From Nostoc sp. NOS(2021) (lineage in GTDB: Bacteria > Cyanobacteriota > Cyanobacteriia > Cyanobacteriales > Nostocaceae), in the NCBI RefSeq assembly GCF_017115025.1, contig NZ_JABXKM010000033.1, positions 20,765 to 84,764 of the forward strand: a stretch of 64,000 bases of DNA, written 5' to 3'. The position numbers and the translations under genes are program-made. The notes under the pieces were generated by a model. It did not search any database. It was not told where the DNA came from and saw only the letters and a program-made list of their open reading frames with translations. Position 1 is the stretch's first letter. Each line of letters starts with the position of its first letter. This document shows, piece by piece, positions 44,801-53,800 of this stretch.

Positions 44801-46505
44801 CATTTGTGTGGAACGCTCAATAGAAATGGTGGTGGGACTACTAGGTATTCTGAAGGCGGGTGGGGCATACTTGCCACTTGACCCGGAATATCCGACTGAG
44901 CGTTTGCGCTTTATGCTAGAAGATTCTCAAGTTCCAGTGTTGCTGATCCAGCAGAAACTCCTTGACAGACTTGCCCAACATCAAGCACAGCTTGTTTGTT
45001 TGGATACTGATTGGCAATTTATTTCTCAGTTAAGTCAGGATAATCTAATCACGGAGGCACAAACAAATAATTTGGCTTATGTGATTTATACCTCCGGTTC
45101 TACAGGTCAACCCAAGGGAGTGCTGATTGCCCATCAAGGATTATTAAATTTGGTGTTCTGGCACAACAGAGCTTTTAACATCACTTCATTAGACAAAGCC
45201 ACTCAATTAGCTAAAACAGCATTTGATGCTGCGGTATGGGAATTATGGCCTTACCTAACGACAGGAGCAAGTATCTATTTAGTCAAATCTCAGCTTCTTA
45301 GCTCGCTAGTGAACCTACGAGACTGGTTAATTTCAAACAAGATTACTATCAGTTTTCTGCCAACACCATTAGCACAGGAGTTATTGTCTTTGCAATGGCC
45401 AACTGAAAATTTGGCTTTGCGTTGCATACTGACTGGAGGAGATAAGCTTCATCAGTATCCATCAGATTCAATCCCCTTCCAAGTGGTAAATAACTATGGC
45501 CCAACTGAGAATACTGTTGTTACAACTTCTGGGGTGGTAGTTGCCAAGGAACAAGATAAAATATCACCGAACATTGGGAGAGCGATCGCTAATACACAGG
45601 TTTACATATTAGACAAAAATTTGCAACCAATGCCTGTTGGTGTGCCAGGAGAGTTACATATTGCTGGTGTTGGGTTGGCAAAAGGCTATCTCAACCGCCC
45701 CGATTTAACAACTGAGAAATTCATTTCCAATCCGTTTGAGGAAACAGAAGGGAGTAAATTATATAAAACTGGGGATTTAGCACGTTATCTACCAGATGGC
45801 AACATTGAATACCTGGGACGCATTGATGATCAGGTAAAAATTCGGGGTTTCCGCATCGAGTTGGCAGAAATCGAAGCATTGCTGGGGCAACATGATGATG
45901 TGCAAATATGTTGTGTCATTGCTCGTGAAGAAACTCCAGGTAATAAGCGCTTGGTCGCCTATGTAGTGCCGCAAAAAGAGGTCACACCGACAACGGACGA
46001 ACTGCGTCAGTTTCTTTCCGATAAACTACCTGGGTATATGGTGCCAAATGTTTTTGTGATGCTGGAGTCTTTACCCCTGACACCTAACGGCAAAGTAGAC
46101 CGTCGCGCTTTGCCTGCCCCAGATTTACAACAGGAGCTATCAGATTATGTAATGCCAAATACAGAAGCAGAAAGAATCATTGCTGGCGTTTGGCAAAAAG
46201 CATTGGCAATAGAAAAAGTGGGAATTTACAATAATTTCTTCGAGCTAGGAGGCAATTCGTTACTACTGGTAAAAATTAATCAGCAATTACAAGAAGAACT
46301 TGGTTTAGAACTGTCAATAGTTGATATGTTTAATTACCCAACTATATATACTTTGAGCCAATATTTAAATACTAAGTCTCAGAAAGAAAATACAATCAAA
46401 GAAAACACTTCTCGCACTCAATATCAGAATGAAGTTAAAGCTTTAAAAAGCAAACAATTAGAATCCAGGCAACAATATCGCTCTCAGAGAAAAGGTAGAA
46501 AATGA
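38832..46505 (+). CDS. NRPS: docking - C - A(embedded FkbM-type MT) - PCP - C - A - PCP
   Basis: C motifs MHHIIYDGW and MHHIVFDGW; FkbM-like INEGDCIFDVGANIGLFTLFVGQICKEVSIYAFEPIP...KIDLLKIDVEKSEQDVLSGI between A8 and A9/A10; ATGA overlap at 38832. Confidence 0.95.
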   Translation: MSMTNSIIEFLDRLSNLNINLEANGDRLRCHAPEGVLTPMLLQEITGRKTEIMLFLQQAKQAKTSHQLPIQRVPRDGELTLSFAQQRLWFLHHLSPDSRSYNFLDAQRLHGWLNIIALEQSFSELIRRHEILRTTFPTVDGQPVQVIAPPTTFTLPIHNLQGLSVQEQTDRIQQIAKSFASKPFNLAVDPLVQFTLLQLSNQEYVLLLKMHHIIYDGWSLDIFKRELSQLYAAFAQRLPNPLSELPIQYADFAVWQRQWLTGEVLERQLNYWQQQLADVSGVLELPTDKPRPPVQSFRGRVERFQLDRDLTQRLKQLSQESDATLFMTLLAAFLVLLSRYSGQLDIVVGSPIANRNNKSIEQLIGFFTNTLALRGDLSGNPSFADFLAQVRQTTLSAYAHQDLPFEMLVEKLQPERDLSRNPLLQVMFSLHNTLQSSWDLPGLTIQDISLPIDEMVRFDLEVHYWEVSGCLEGIWNYSADLFDATTITRIAQHFQILLQAIIANPRAPIAELPLLTIAERHQLLVEWNNTQVDYSSDQCIHQLFEKQVERTPDAVAVVFEDQQLTYQQLNTRANQLAHYLRSLGVGAEVLVGLCVERSLSMVVGLLGILKAGGAYLPLDPEYPQDRLSFMLEDAQVRVLVTQQQLVESLPKHQARVVCLDTDWEKIAQNNDSNLDNTATRDNLAYVIYTSGSTGKPKGVLVNHSNVVRLFAATNSWYNFNAQDVWTMFHSYAFDFSVWEIWGALLYGGRLVVVPYLVTRSPESFYELLCQEKVTILNQTPSAFRQLIQAEIAISYAGRNAIATTGDLNLRLVIFGGEALELSSLQPWFERHGDQLPQLVNMYGITETTVHVTYRPLSKVDLHGTASVIGRPIPDLQVYVLDENKQPVPIGVSGEMYVGGAGVTRGYLNRPELTQQRFISHPFSKNPQARLYKTGDLARYLPNGELEYLGRIDQQVKIRGFRIELGEIEAALTQHLAVGETIVIAREDDPGNKRLVAYIVPDQKYAFPILQLLRFQNKSLSNEELLYKLPNGMMVAHLNKNETEFVYKELWEEQTYLKNGVTINEGDCIFDVGANIGLFTLFVGQICKEVSIYAFEPIPPVFDLLRINSENYGLNVKLFNLGLSSETKSDTFTYYPQISVISGRFADANQEREVVKSFLLKQQNIVENETEISSQAIDELLAERLQSQQFTCQLRTISDVIGEYGVEKIDLLKIDVEKSEQDVLSGIQQEDWQKIKQIVVEVHNINGRLEEITALLKKHGYDLTIEQDALLEDTVLYNIYARRPSINQYLPEETGSGLVSDCVKPTWINVSSLLSEVRHCLQKKLPEYMVPSAFVLLESLPLTPNGKVDRNALPKPDLDSTLLEKYVAPRTPIEEILAQIWAQVLKVERVGIHDNFFESGGHSLLATQLLSRIRNIFKLELPLHSLFAATTVAKFAQEIKQLQQQNLELSTPPILPRASDAELPLSFAQQRLWFLDQLQPLSAFYNVPVALRLVGTLEVAALEQSLQEIIHRHEALRTNFIKVDGKSTQVIQTQANWKVSIVDLKHLSTLVLSISTSLDGTEVEVTEQEIATQQLAQQQAIQPFNLATEPLVRATLIVLSKTEHALLVCMHHIVFDGWSVGVFVQELAALYNAYSQDQPSPLAPLPIQYADFAIWQRNWLQGDVLQSQLSYWQQQLANAPALLSLPTDRPRPSVQTDNGAYQQFALSKELTSGLTQLSQQQGVTLFMTLLAVFDTLLYRYTGQEDILVGSPIANRDRSEIEELIGFFVNTLVMRTDLAGNPSFSELLSRVREVALSAYAHQNLPFEMLVEALQPERDLSYTPLFQVMFALQNASTSQVELTGLTVTPLITEGATAKFDLSLLIQNTATGLVGFWEYNTDLFDASTIERMTGHFVTLLEGIIANPEQQISQLPLLTAVEQQQLLVEWNDTQVDYPSDKCIHQLFEEQVQRTPDAIAVVFEDQQLTYQQLNCRANQLAHYLKSLGVGADVLVGICVERSIEMVVGLLGILKAGGAYLPLDPEYPTERLRFMLEDSQVPVLLIQQKLLDRLAQHQAQLVCLDTDWQFISQLSQDNLITEAQTNNLAYVIYTSGSTGQPKGVLIAHQGLLNLVFWHNRAFNITSLDKATQLAKTAFDAAVWELWPYLTTGASIYLVKSQLLSSLVNLRDWLISNKITISFLPTPLAQELLSLQWPTENLALRCILTGGDKLHQYPSDSIPFQVVNNYGPTENTVVTTSGVVVAKEQDKISPNIGRAIANTQVYILDKNLQPMPVGVPGELHIAGVGLAKGYLNRPDLTTEKFISNPFEETEGSKLYKTGDLARYLPDGNIEYLGRIDDQVKIRGFRIELAEIEALLGQHDDVQICCVIAREETPGNKRLVAYVVPQKEVTPTTDELRQFLSDKLPGYMVPNVFVMLESLPLTPNGKVDRRALPAPDLQQELSDYVMPNTEAERIIAGVWQKALAIEKVGIYNNFFELGGNSLLLVKINQQLQEELGLELSIVDMFNYPTIYTLSQYLNTKSQKENTIKENTSRTQYQNEVKALKSKQLESRQQYRSQRKGRK

Positions 46506-49500
46506 CAATAGATTCAGTGCATAAAAATAATGAATTTAACGGTTCTGAAATAGCAATTATTGCTGTTGCTGGTAGATTTCCAGGTGCAGAAGATATTGAA
46601 TCATTTTGGCAGAATTTACGAGATGGTGTAGAATCTATCTCCTGGCTAACGGATGGAGAATTGATAGAATCTGGCGTTTCTCTAGATTTACTGAATAATC
46701 CTAATTATGTAAAATCTAGTGCTGTTCTATCAGATATTGAATTGTTTGATGCAAATTTCTTTGGTTATAGCGCCAAAGAAGCTGAACTAATAGATCCACA
46801 ACAACGCCTATTTTTAGAATTGGCTTGGGAAGCTACAGAAAAAGCTGGTTATGACCCACAAACCTACAGTGGTTTAATCGGGGTTTATGGTGGTGTAGGT
46901 ATGAGTAGGTATTTGCTCAACAATCTAATTCCTCATCATCAATTATCAGAAACAATTGACCCTCTCCAATTAGCAATTTCCAATGATAAAGATTTTTTAC
47001 CGACACGAGTTGCATATAAGCTTAACTTGACTGGGCCAGCAGTAAATGTGCAAACAGCCTGTTCTACTTCTTTGGTTGCTGTTCATGTAGCTTGTCAAGG
47101 TCTCTTAAATGGTGAATGTGACGTGGCTTTAGCTGGTGGAGTTACTCTGGGCATTCCCCAAAAAATAGGTTATTTACATCAAGAGGGTATGATTCTTTCT
47201 CCTGATGGACACTGCCGTACTTTTGATGCTAAAGCACAAGGAACGATCGCTGGTAGCGGTGCTGGTATTGTGGTATTAAAAAGATTAAAGGATGCGATCA
47301 GCGATCGCGACTACATCCATGCCATTATTAAAGGTTCAGCAATTAATAATGATGGTGCAATGAAAGTGGGCTTCACTGCTCCTAGTGTTAGCGGTCAAGC
47401 AGCAGTAATTGGCGAAGCTCAAGCTATAGCTGGTGTAGATGCCGAAACAATTTCTTACATCGAAGCTCATGGTACTGCTACACCTTTAGGTGATCCCATT
47501 GAAATTGCAGCTTTAACTCAAGCTTTTAGTCAAAGTACAGATAAAAAAGGTTTCTGCGCTATTGGTTCGTTAAAAACCAACTTAGGACATTTGGATACAG
47601 CAGCAGGTGTGGCAGGTTTGATTAAAACTGTATTAGCACTGCAAAATAAAATGCTGCCTCCTAGTTTGCACTTCGAGACACCTAATCCCAAAATTGATTT
47701 TGCCAACAGTCCTTTTTATGTCAATACAACCCTGACGGAATGGAAAACAAATAATACCCCTCGCCGTGCTGGGGTTAGTTCTTTTGGTATCGGAGGTACT
47801 AATGCTCATGTAATTTTAGAAGAAGCACCAACTCAATTCAAAATTCAAAATTCAAAATTCAAAAGTAAATATTTAGTGTTGTGTTTATCGGGTAAAACTG
47901 CGAATGCACTTGAGAAGGCAACAGCTAATTTAATCACGCATTTAAAAGAGCATCCAGAACTGAACTTAGGCGATGTAGCTTATACCCTTAATAGTGGTCG
48001 CAGGGGTTTTAATTACCGACGGATGTTAATTTGTCAAGGCTTAGAAGGTGCTGTAGAAGCTCTCAGTAGCTTAGAGCCAAAACAAGTTTTTACTAATTAT
48101 ACAGAGATTACAGAACGGTCTGTTGTCTTTATGTTTCCCGGTCAAGGTTCCCAGTATGTCAACATGGCGCGGGAAATTTACGAAACCGAAACAGTATTTA
48201 AAGAACAAGTTGATTATTGCTCAGAAGTTCTTAAACCTCTAATAGGGCTAGATTTACGTCATATTATTTACCCCAGCGAAGAAAATATTGATGAGGTATC
48301 AAAGCAACTTCAACAGACAGAAATTGCTCAACCTGCTATTTTTGTCATTGAATACGCCCTAGCTAAATTATGGCAGTCATGGGGAGTGGAGCCACAAGCT
48401 GCGATCGGTCATAGTATTGGCGAGTATGTAGCAGCAACTCTAGCAGAAGTTTTTTCCCTAGAAGATGCCTTATCTCTGGTAGCAGCACGCGGACAAATGA
48501 TGCAGCAACTGCCCACTGGGGCAATGCTTTCAATTCCCTTGCCCGCAGACAAGATAAAATCCTTATTAGGGTATGAACTGTCTATTGCAGCGGTTAATCA
48601 ACCTTCGCAGTGTGTAGTTTCCGGTTCCATAACAGCAGTAGAGACATTACAAAATCAGCTTGCTGCTCAAGGCATTGAATGTCAACCTTTGCATACTTCC
48701 CATGCCTTCCACTCCCAAATGATGGAGCCAATCTTAGAGGCATTTGCAGAGCGAGTCAAAAAAGTTACTTTAAATTCTCCGAAACTTCCTTATATCTCCA
48801 ACCTCACTGGTACTTGGATTACAGTTACACAAGCCACAAATCCCGATTACTACGCTCAACATCTGCGTTCCACAGTGCTGTTTGCCCAAGGTGTCGAGAA
48901 ATTATTGGCAACACCTGAGCAAGTCTTACTAGAGGTTGGGCCAGGACATACGCTAACTACATTAGTCAAAAGACATCCAGACAAAGCAGCTGCACAAACA
49001 GTCTTAATGTCGGTACGTCATCCTCAAGAAAAACAATCCGATTTGGGTGTTTTATTCAATACATTAGGTCAACTCTGGTTGACTGGGGTCAAAGTAGATT
49101 GGTTTGGATTTTATAGTCAGGAGGAATATTACCGTCTTCCCTTACCGACTTATCCTTTTGAACGCCAACGTTATTGGATTGATCCCCCACAAAAAGCAGC
49201 TTGGGGACAGTTGCAAATCTTACCCACAACATCACAATTGTGGACATCGCTTACACAAGCAGGTCAAAAGCAAGCAAGTGTGAGAAATGCCGAATTCAAC
49301 GAGTTAACATATCAAGAGAACAGACAGTGGTTGGATCGTTTATGTACAGCCTACATCAACTCTGCATTCAACCAATTAGGGGCTTTTAGCAATCCTCAAC
49401 AAAAGTATTCTTTAGAGAATTTGTTAGCGCAATGCCATATTTCTCCCCGCTATCAGCAATTGTTGTCTAGATGGTTGCAAATATTGGTGGAACAAGGACA

Positions 49501-50764
49501 ACTACAGCAACATGATGGGTTATTTAGTGGGCTAGTGCCATGTTTGCAAGATTATATCAATGAACATTTAGAGCAAGTCAAAGCTAGGTTCGCTGATTCA
49601 TCTTTAGTAGATTTAGATTTAGTGCAACGCTGTGGTGAAAATTTAGCTGCTATTGTTGTTGGCGAACAAGAACCATTAGAGATTTTCAATGAACTGATTT
49701 ACCAAAAAGAAAACAACAATTCACATTCAGAATCTACCTTAAATACTTACTACAACTCTATCTTGCGCTCAAGCTTAGAACAGGTAGTCAAGTCATTGTC
49801 ATCATCCGTTCACCTGAGAGTTCTGGAAGTCGGTGGGGGTACTGGTATGTCTACGCAAGCATTACTACCTGTGTTGTCGCCCAAACAAACCAACTATACT
49901 TTTACTGATATTGGTAGCGGTTTCCTGACTCAAGCGCAACAGAAGTTTAACGACTATCCATTTGTTGAATATCGATTACTAGACATAGACAAATCTCCAA
50001 CTGAGCAAGGATTTGAGAAGTACAGCTTTGATGTAGTCATAGCTTCTAATGTATTGCACGCAACTCAGAACATAGATCAAACACTCCACCATGTACGCTC
50101 TTTATTAGCTCCTGGCGGCTTCCTCTTACTGTGGGAAATAACTCAACCGAAAATAGACTTTGATATTAGTTGGGGTCTGCTGTTGAAACCTTTAGACGAT
50201 AAAAGACGTAGCCCAGGTCAGCCTTTTATCATTAAAGAACAGTGGTTTGAAGCATTACGCACTCAGGATTTTGTTCAAGTTGCTGCGTTTCCCGAAACTG
50301 AAGCGTTTGAGCATCAGATTATTATGGCTCAAGCTTCTGCATTAACCGCATTTAGCGCAAAATTTGGGCAAAAAGAGACTGACCCCAAATCAGAGATTTC
50401 ATTACAAACAAAGCCGGATGTTCTTCAGCTAGAAAAATTATCTACACTCCACTCCAGACCTAGTTTGCCAAATTCATATATAGCTCCCCGTGATGAAATT
50501 GAGCAAAAAATTGCTGATATTTGGCAAGAATTATTAGGAATTAAACAGGTGGGAATAGATGATAACTTTTTTGAATTAGGAGGAGATTCCTTAATAGCTG
50601 TTCAAGTTTTATCCCGATTGCGAAAAACTTTTTCTATTAAATTAACTGTAGCCAGTTTGTTTGAATCTCCTACAATAGCTGAAATAGCACCAAAGCTAGA
50701 AAAGCAACAACTAAAACAAAAGACTAAAACAGTTGCAATTGGTAGGGAAAAAATAGAAATATGA
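46502..50764 (+). CDS. PKS module KS-AT-(C-type)MT-ACP, no KR
   Basis: KS VQTACSTSLVAVHVAC, EAHGTATPLGDPIE, SLKTNLGHLDTAAG; AT VFMFPGQGSQYVNMA, GHSIGEYVAA, HAFHSQMM; MT LRVLEVGGGTGMSTQALLPVL; ACP LGGDSLIAVQVL; ATGA overlap at 46502. Confidence 0.94.
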   Translation: MTIDSVHKNNEFNGSEIAIIAVAGRFPGAEDIESFWQNLRDGVESISWLTDGELIESGVSLDLLNNPNYVKSSAVLSDIELFDANFFGYSAKEAELIDPQQRLFLELAWEATEKAGYDPQTYSGLIGVYGGVGMSRYLLNNLIPHHQLSETIDPLQLAISNDKDFLPTRVAYKLNLTGPAVNVQTACSTSLVAVHVACQGLLNGECDVALAGGVTLGIPQKIGYLHQEGMILSPDGHCRTFDAKAQGTIAGSGAGIVVLKRLKDAISDRDYIHAIIKGSAINNDGAMKVGFTAPSVSGQAAVIGEAQAIAGVDAETISYIEAHGTATPLGDPIEIAALTQAFSQSTDKKGFCAIGSLKTNLGHLDTAAGVAGLIKTVLALQNKMLPPSLHFETPNPKIDFANSPFYVNTTLTEWKTNNTPRRAGVSSFGIGGTNAHVILEEAPTQFKIQNSKFKSKYLVLCLSGKTANALEKATANLITHLKEHPELNLGDVAYTLNSGRRGFNYRRMLICQGLEGAVEALSSLEPKQVFTNYTEITERSVVFMFPGQGSQYVNMAREIYETETVFKEQVDYCSEVLKPLIGLDLRHIIYPSEENIDEVSKQLQQTEIAQPAIFVIEYALAKLWQSWGVEPQAAIGHSIGEYVAATLAEVFSLEDALSLVAARGQMMQQLPTGAMLSIPLPADKIKSLLGYELSIAAVNQPSQCVVSGSITAVETLQNQLAAQGIECQPLHTSHAFHSQMMEPILEAFAERVKKVTLNSPKLPYISNLTGTWITVTQATNPDYYAQHLRSTVLFAQGVEKLLATPEQVLLEVGPGHTLTTLVKRHPDKAAAQTVLMSVRHPQEKQSDLGVLFNTLGQLWLTGVKVDWFGFYSQEEYYRLPLPTYPFERQRYWIDPPQKAAWGQLQILPTTSQLWTSLTQAGQKQASVRNAEFNELTYQENRQWLDRLCTAYINSAFNQLGAFSNPQQKYSLENLLAQCHISPRYQQLLSRWLQILVEQGQLQQHDGLFSGLVPCLQDYINEHLEQVKARFADSSLVDLDLVQRCGENLAAIVVGEQEPLEIFNELIYQKENNNSHSESTLNTYYNSILRSSLEQVVKSLSSSVHLRVLEVGGGTGMSTQALLPVLSPKQTNYTFTDIGSGFLTQAQQKFNDYPFVEYRLLDIDKSPTEQGFEKYSFDVVIASNVLHATQNIDQTLHHVRSLLAPGGFLLLWEITQPKIDFDISWGLLLKPLDDKRRSPGQPFIIKEQWFEALRTQDFVQVAAFPETEAFEHQIIMAQASALTAFSAKFGQKETDPKSEISLQTKPDVLQLEKLSTLHSRPSLPNSYIAPRDEIEQKIADIWQELLGIKQVGIDDNFFELGGDSLIAVQVLSRLRKTFSIKLTVASLFESPTIAEIAPKLEKQQLKQKTKTVAIGREKIEI

Positions 50765-50868
50765 GCAACGTATAAAAGTTTCTCTACAAATATACAACCT
50801 TACAAAATAAGTTGTGATCATCTCACACATTCTGCTGAATTAGTTGACAATATGAAGGATATGATTCT

Positions 50869-53800
50869 ATGAATCTCAAGCAATTTGTAGTAGAACTTTC
50901 TCATCAGGATGTGGAGTTGTGGGTTGAAGGCAATCGCTTGTGCGTTGATGCTCCAGAGGGAGTATTGACACCAGAAACTCGTGACTTATTAACTAAGCAT
51001 AAAACAGAACTTATTTTGTTGCTGCACCAGATAAATGCGGACAACGATACAGATTTACCCCTGATTAAAGCCGAGCGTACTCAGAATTTACCTCTGTCTT
51101 TTGCTCAAGAACGACTCTGGTTATTAAACCAGTTGGAACCAGATAACCCCTTTTACAACGAACAAGTAGCTCTAAAACTTCATGGTAAGTTGAACGTCGT
51201 GGCGCTAGAGCAAAGCCTCAACAAAATTATCTCTCGCCACGAAGCCTTACGTACCAACTTCCGCACCTTCAACGAACAGCCCGTTCAGGTAATTGCTGAA
51301 AGCTTAACCTTAAATTTGTCAGTAGTAAACCTAACAGAGCTACTTGAAAGTGAAAGAGAAATCGCTTGCCAGCAATTAGCTACCGCAGAAGCTATTCGAC
51401 CCTTTGACCTCGCTAACTCTGGTTTAATCCGAGCTTCTGTGCTTAAACTCACAGAGGTAGAACACGTCTTGTTACTAACATTTCACCACATTGTCTTCGA
51501 TGCTTGGTCAATGGGCGTATTGATGCAGGAGTTAGCAACCATTTACTCAGCACTCTGCAATAACTTCCCACCAGAGCTACCAGAGCTACCAATTCAGTAT
51601 GCCGACTTTGCTATTTGGCAACGGCAATGGTTGCAAACAGAAGTACTACAAACGCAGCTGGATTATTGGAAGCAACTACTCAAAAACGCTCCTACCTTTC
51701 TAGAATTACCCACAGACAGACCAAGACCAGCCATTCAAACTTTCCAGGGCGCAATCCAAAGTGTCGAATTTTCAGAGGAACTGACTGAAGCGATCGCCAA
51801 TTTCAGTAGGCAAGAGGGAGCTACACTATTCATGACGCTGTTCGCAGCATTTGTTACCTTACTTTATCGCTATACAGGCTCGGATGATATTGTAGTAGGT
51901 ACGCCTCTTGCTAAACGCGATCGCTTGGAACTTGAAGGGTTAATTGGCTTTTTTGTCAACACTTTAGCACTACGTACCGATTTGTCAGGCAACCCCAGTT
52001 TTCAGCAGTTGCTCAGTCGAGTGCGGCAGGTGATGCTCTTAGCTTACACTCATCCAGACCTCCCCTTTGAGGAATTGGTAAAAGCATTGCAGCCACAACG
52101 AGACCTCAGCCATACACCACTGTTTCAAGTGATGTTTGTCCTCGAAAATGCGCCCACATCTGAGGTAGAACTGCCTGGGCTAACTGTCAGTTCATTCGGG
52201 ACAGAAAGGACAACTGCCAAATTTGATTTAACTTTGTTCATTAAAAATACTACCTCTGGGCTGTTAGCTGCGTGGCAATATAATACAGACTTGTTTGACT
52301 CTGGCACGATAGAGCGGATGGCAGGTCATTTTGTGACCTTGCTGGAAGGTGTTATTGCCAACCCACAACAGCAAATTTCCCAATTGCCCCTGCTGACACA
52401 AGTTGAGCAACAGCAGTTGTTAGTAGAGTGGAACAATACTCACGTAGATTATCCCCGTGATAAATCTATCCATCAGTTGTTTGAGGAGCAGGTTGGGCGT
52501 ACACCCGATGCAGTGGCGGTGGAGTTTGGCAATCAACAACTGACCTACTATAAATTGAACTGTCGTGCTAACCAGTTAGCCCATTATCTAAAGTCTTTGG
52601 GTGTGAAAGCCGATGTGCTAGTTGGGTTATGTGTTGAGCGTTCCCTAGAAATGGTCGTAGGACTATTAGGAATTCTTAAGGCAGGTGGGGCATATCTGCC
52701 ACTTGATCCAAACTATCCTCAAGAGCGTTTGGTTTTCATGTTAGAAGATGCTCAAGTTTCAGTATTGCTCACCCAGCAGTCACTCGTTGACAGACTACCT
52801 GAGCATCAAGCAAAACTTGTCTGCTTAGATACTGACGCTGGACTGTTTTCTCAATCAAGTCAGGAAAATCTTATCTCTGGCGTACAAGTTAATAACTTAG
52901 CTTATGTTATTTACACGAGCGGTTCTACAGGTCAACCTAAAGGCGTAGCCCTTAATCAGCTTGCTCTTTGCAATCTAATTCTGTGGCAACTTCAAAATAA
53001 TACAATTTCTACTGGAGCAAAAACCCTGCAATTTGCCCCTATTAGCTTTGATGTCTCCTTCCAAGAAATATTCACTACCTGGTTTTCGGGAGGCACATTG
53101 TTCTTAATTACAGAGGAACTACGCCGAGATCCAGCAGCTTTGTTAGGTTTCCTCGAAGAAAAAGCTATTGAGAGACTATTTGTTCCCTTTGTTGTATTAC
53201 AACAACTAGCTGAAGTCGCTGTTGATAGTGAGTTAGTTAATAGTCATCTGAGGGAAATTATTACTGCTGGGGAACAGTTGCAGATTACTCCGGCTATATC
53301 TCAACTGTTCAGCAAATTAAATGATTGTACTTTGCACAATCATTATGGGCCATCAGAAACCCATGTAGTCACTACTTTTACACTGACTAATTCAGTGAAC
53401 ACTTGGCCGTTACTTCCTCCGATTGGACAGCCAATTGCCAATACACAAATTCATATTTTAGATAAATACTTACAGCCTGTACCTATTGGTGTGCCAGGAG
53501 AGTTATACATTGGTGGTGTCTGTTTGGCACGAGGCTACCTCAACCGTCCAGAGTTAACACAAGAAAAATTTATCTCTAATCCGTTTGAGAAGCTAGGAGA
53601 GAGTAAATTATATAAAACTGGGGATTTAGTACGCCATTTACCAGATGGCAACATCGAATACTTAGGACGCATCGACAACCAAGTAAAAATACGTGGTTTC
53701 CGCATTGAGTTAGGAGAAGTTGAAGCAGTACTAAGCCAGTATGAAGATGTGGAAGGATGTTGTATCATCGCCCGCGAAGACACTCCCGGTGATAAACGTC

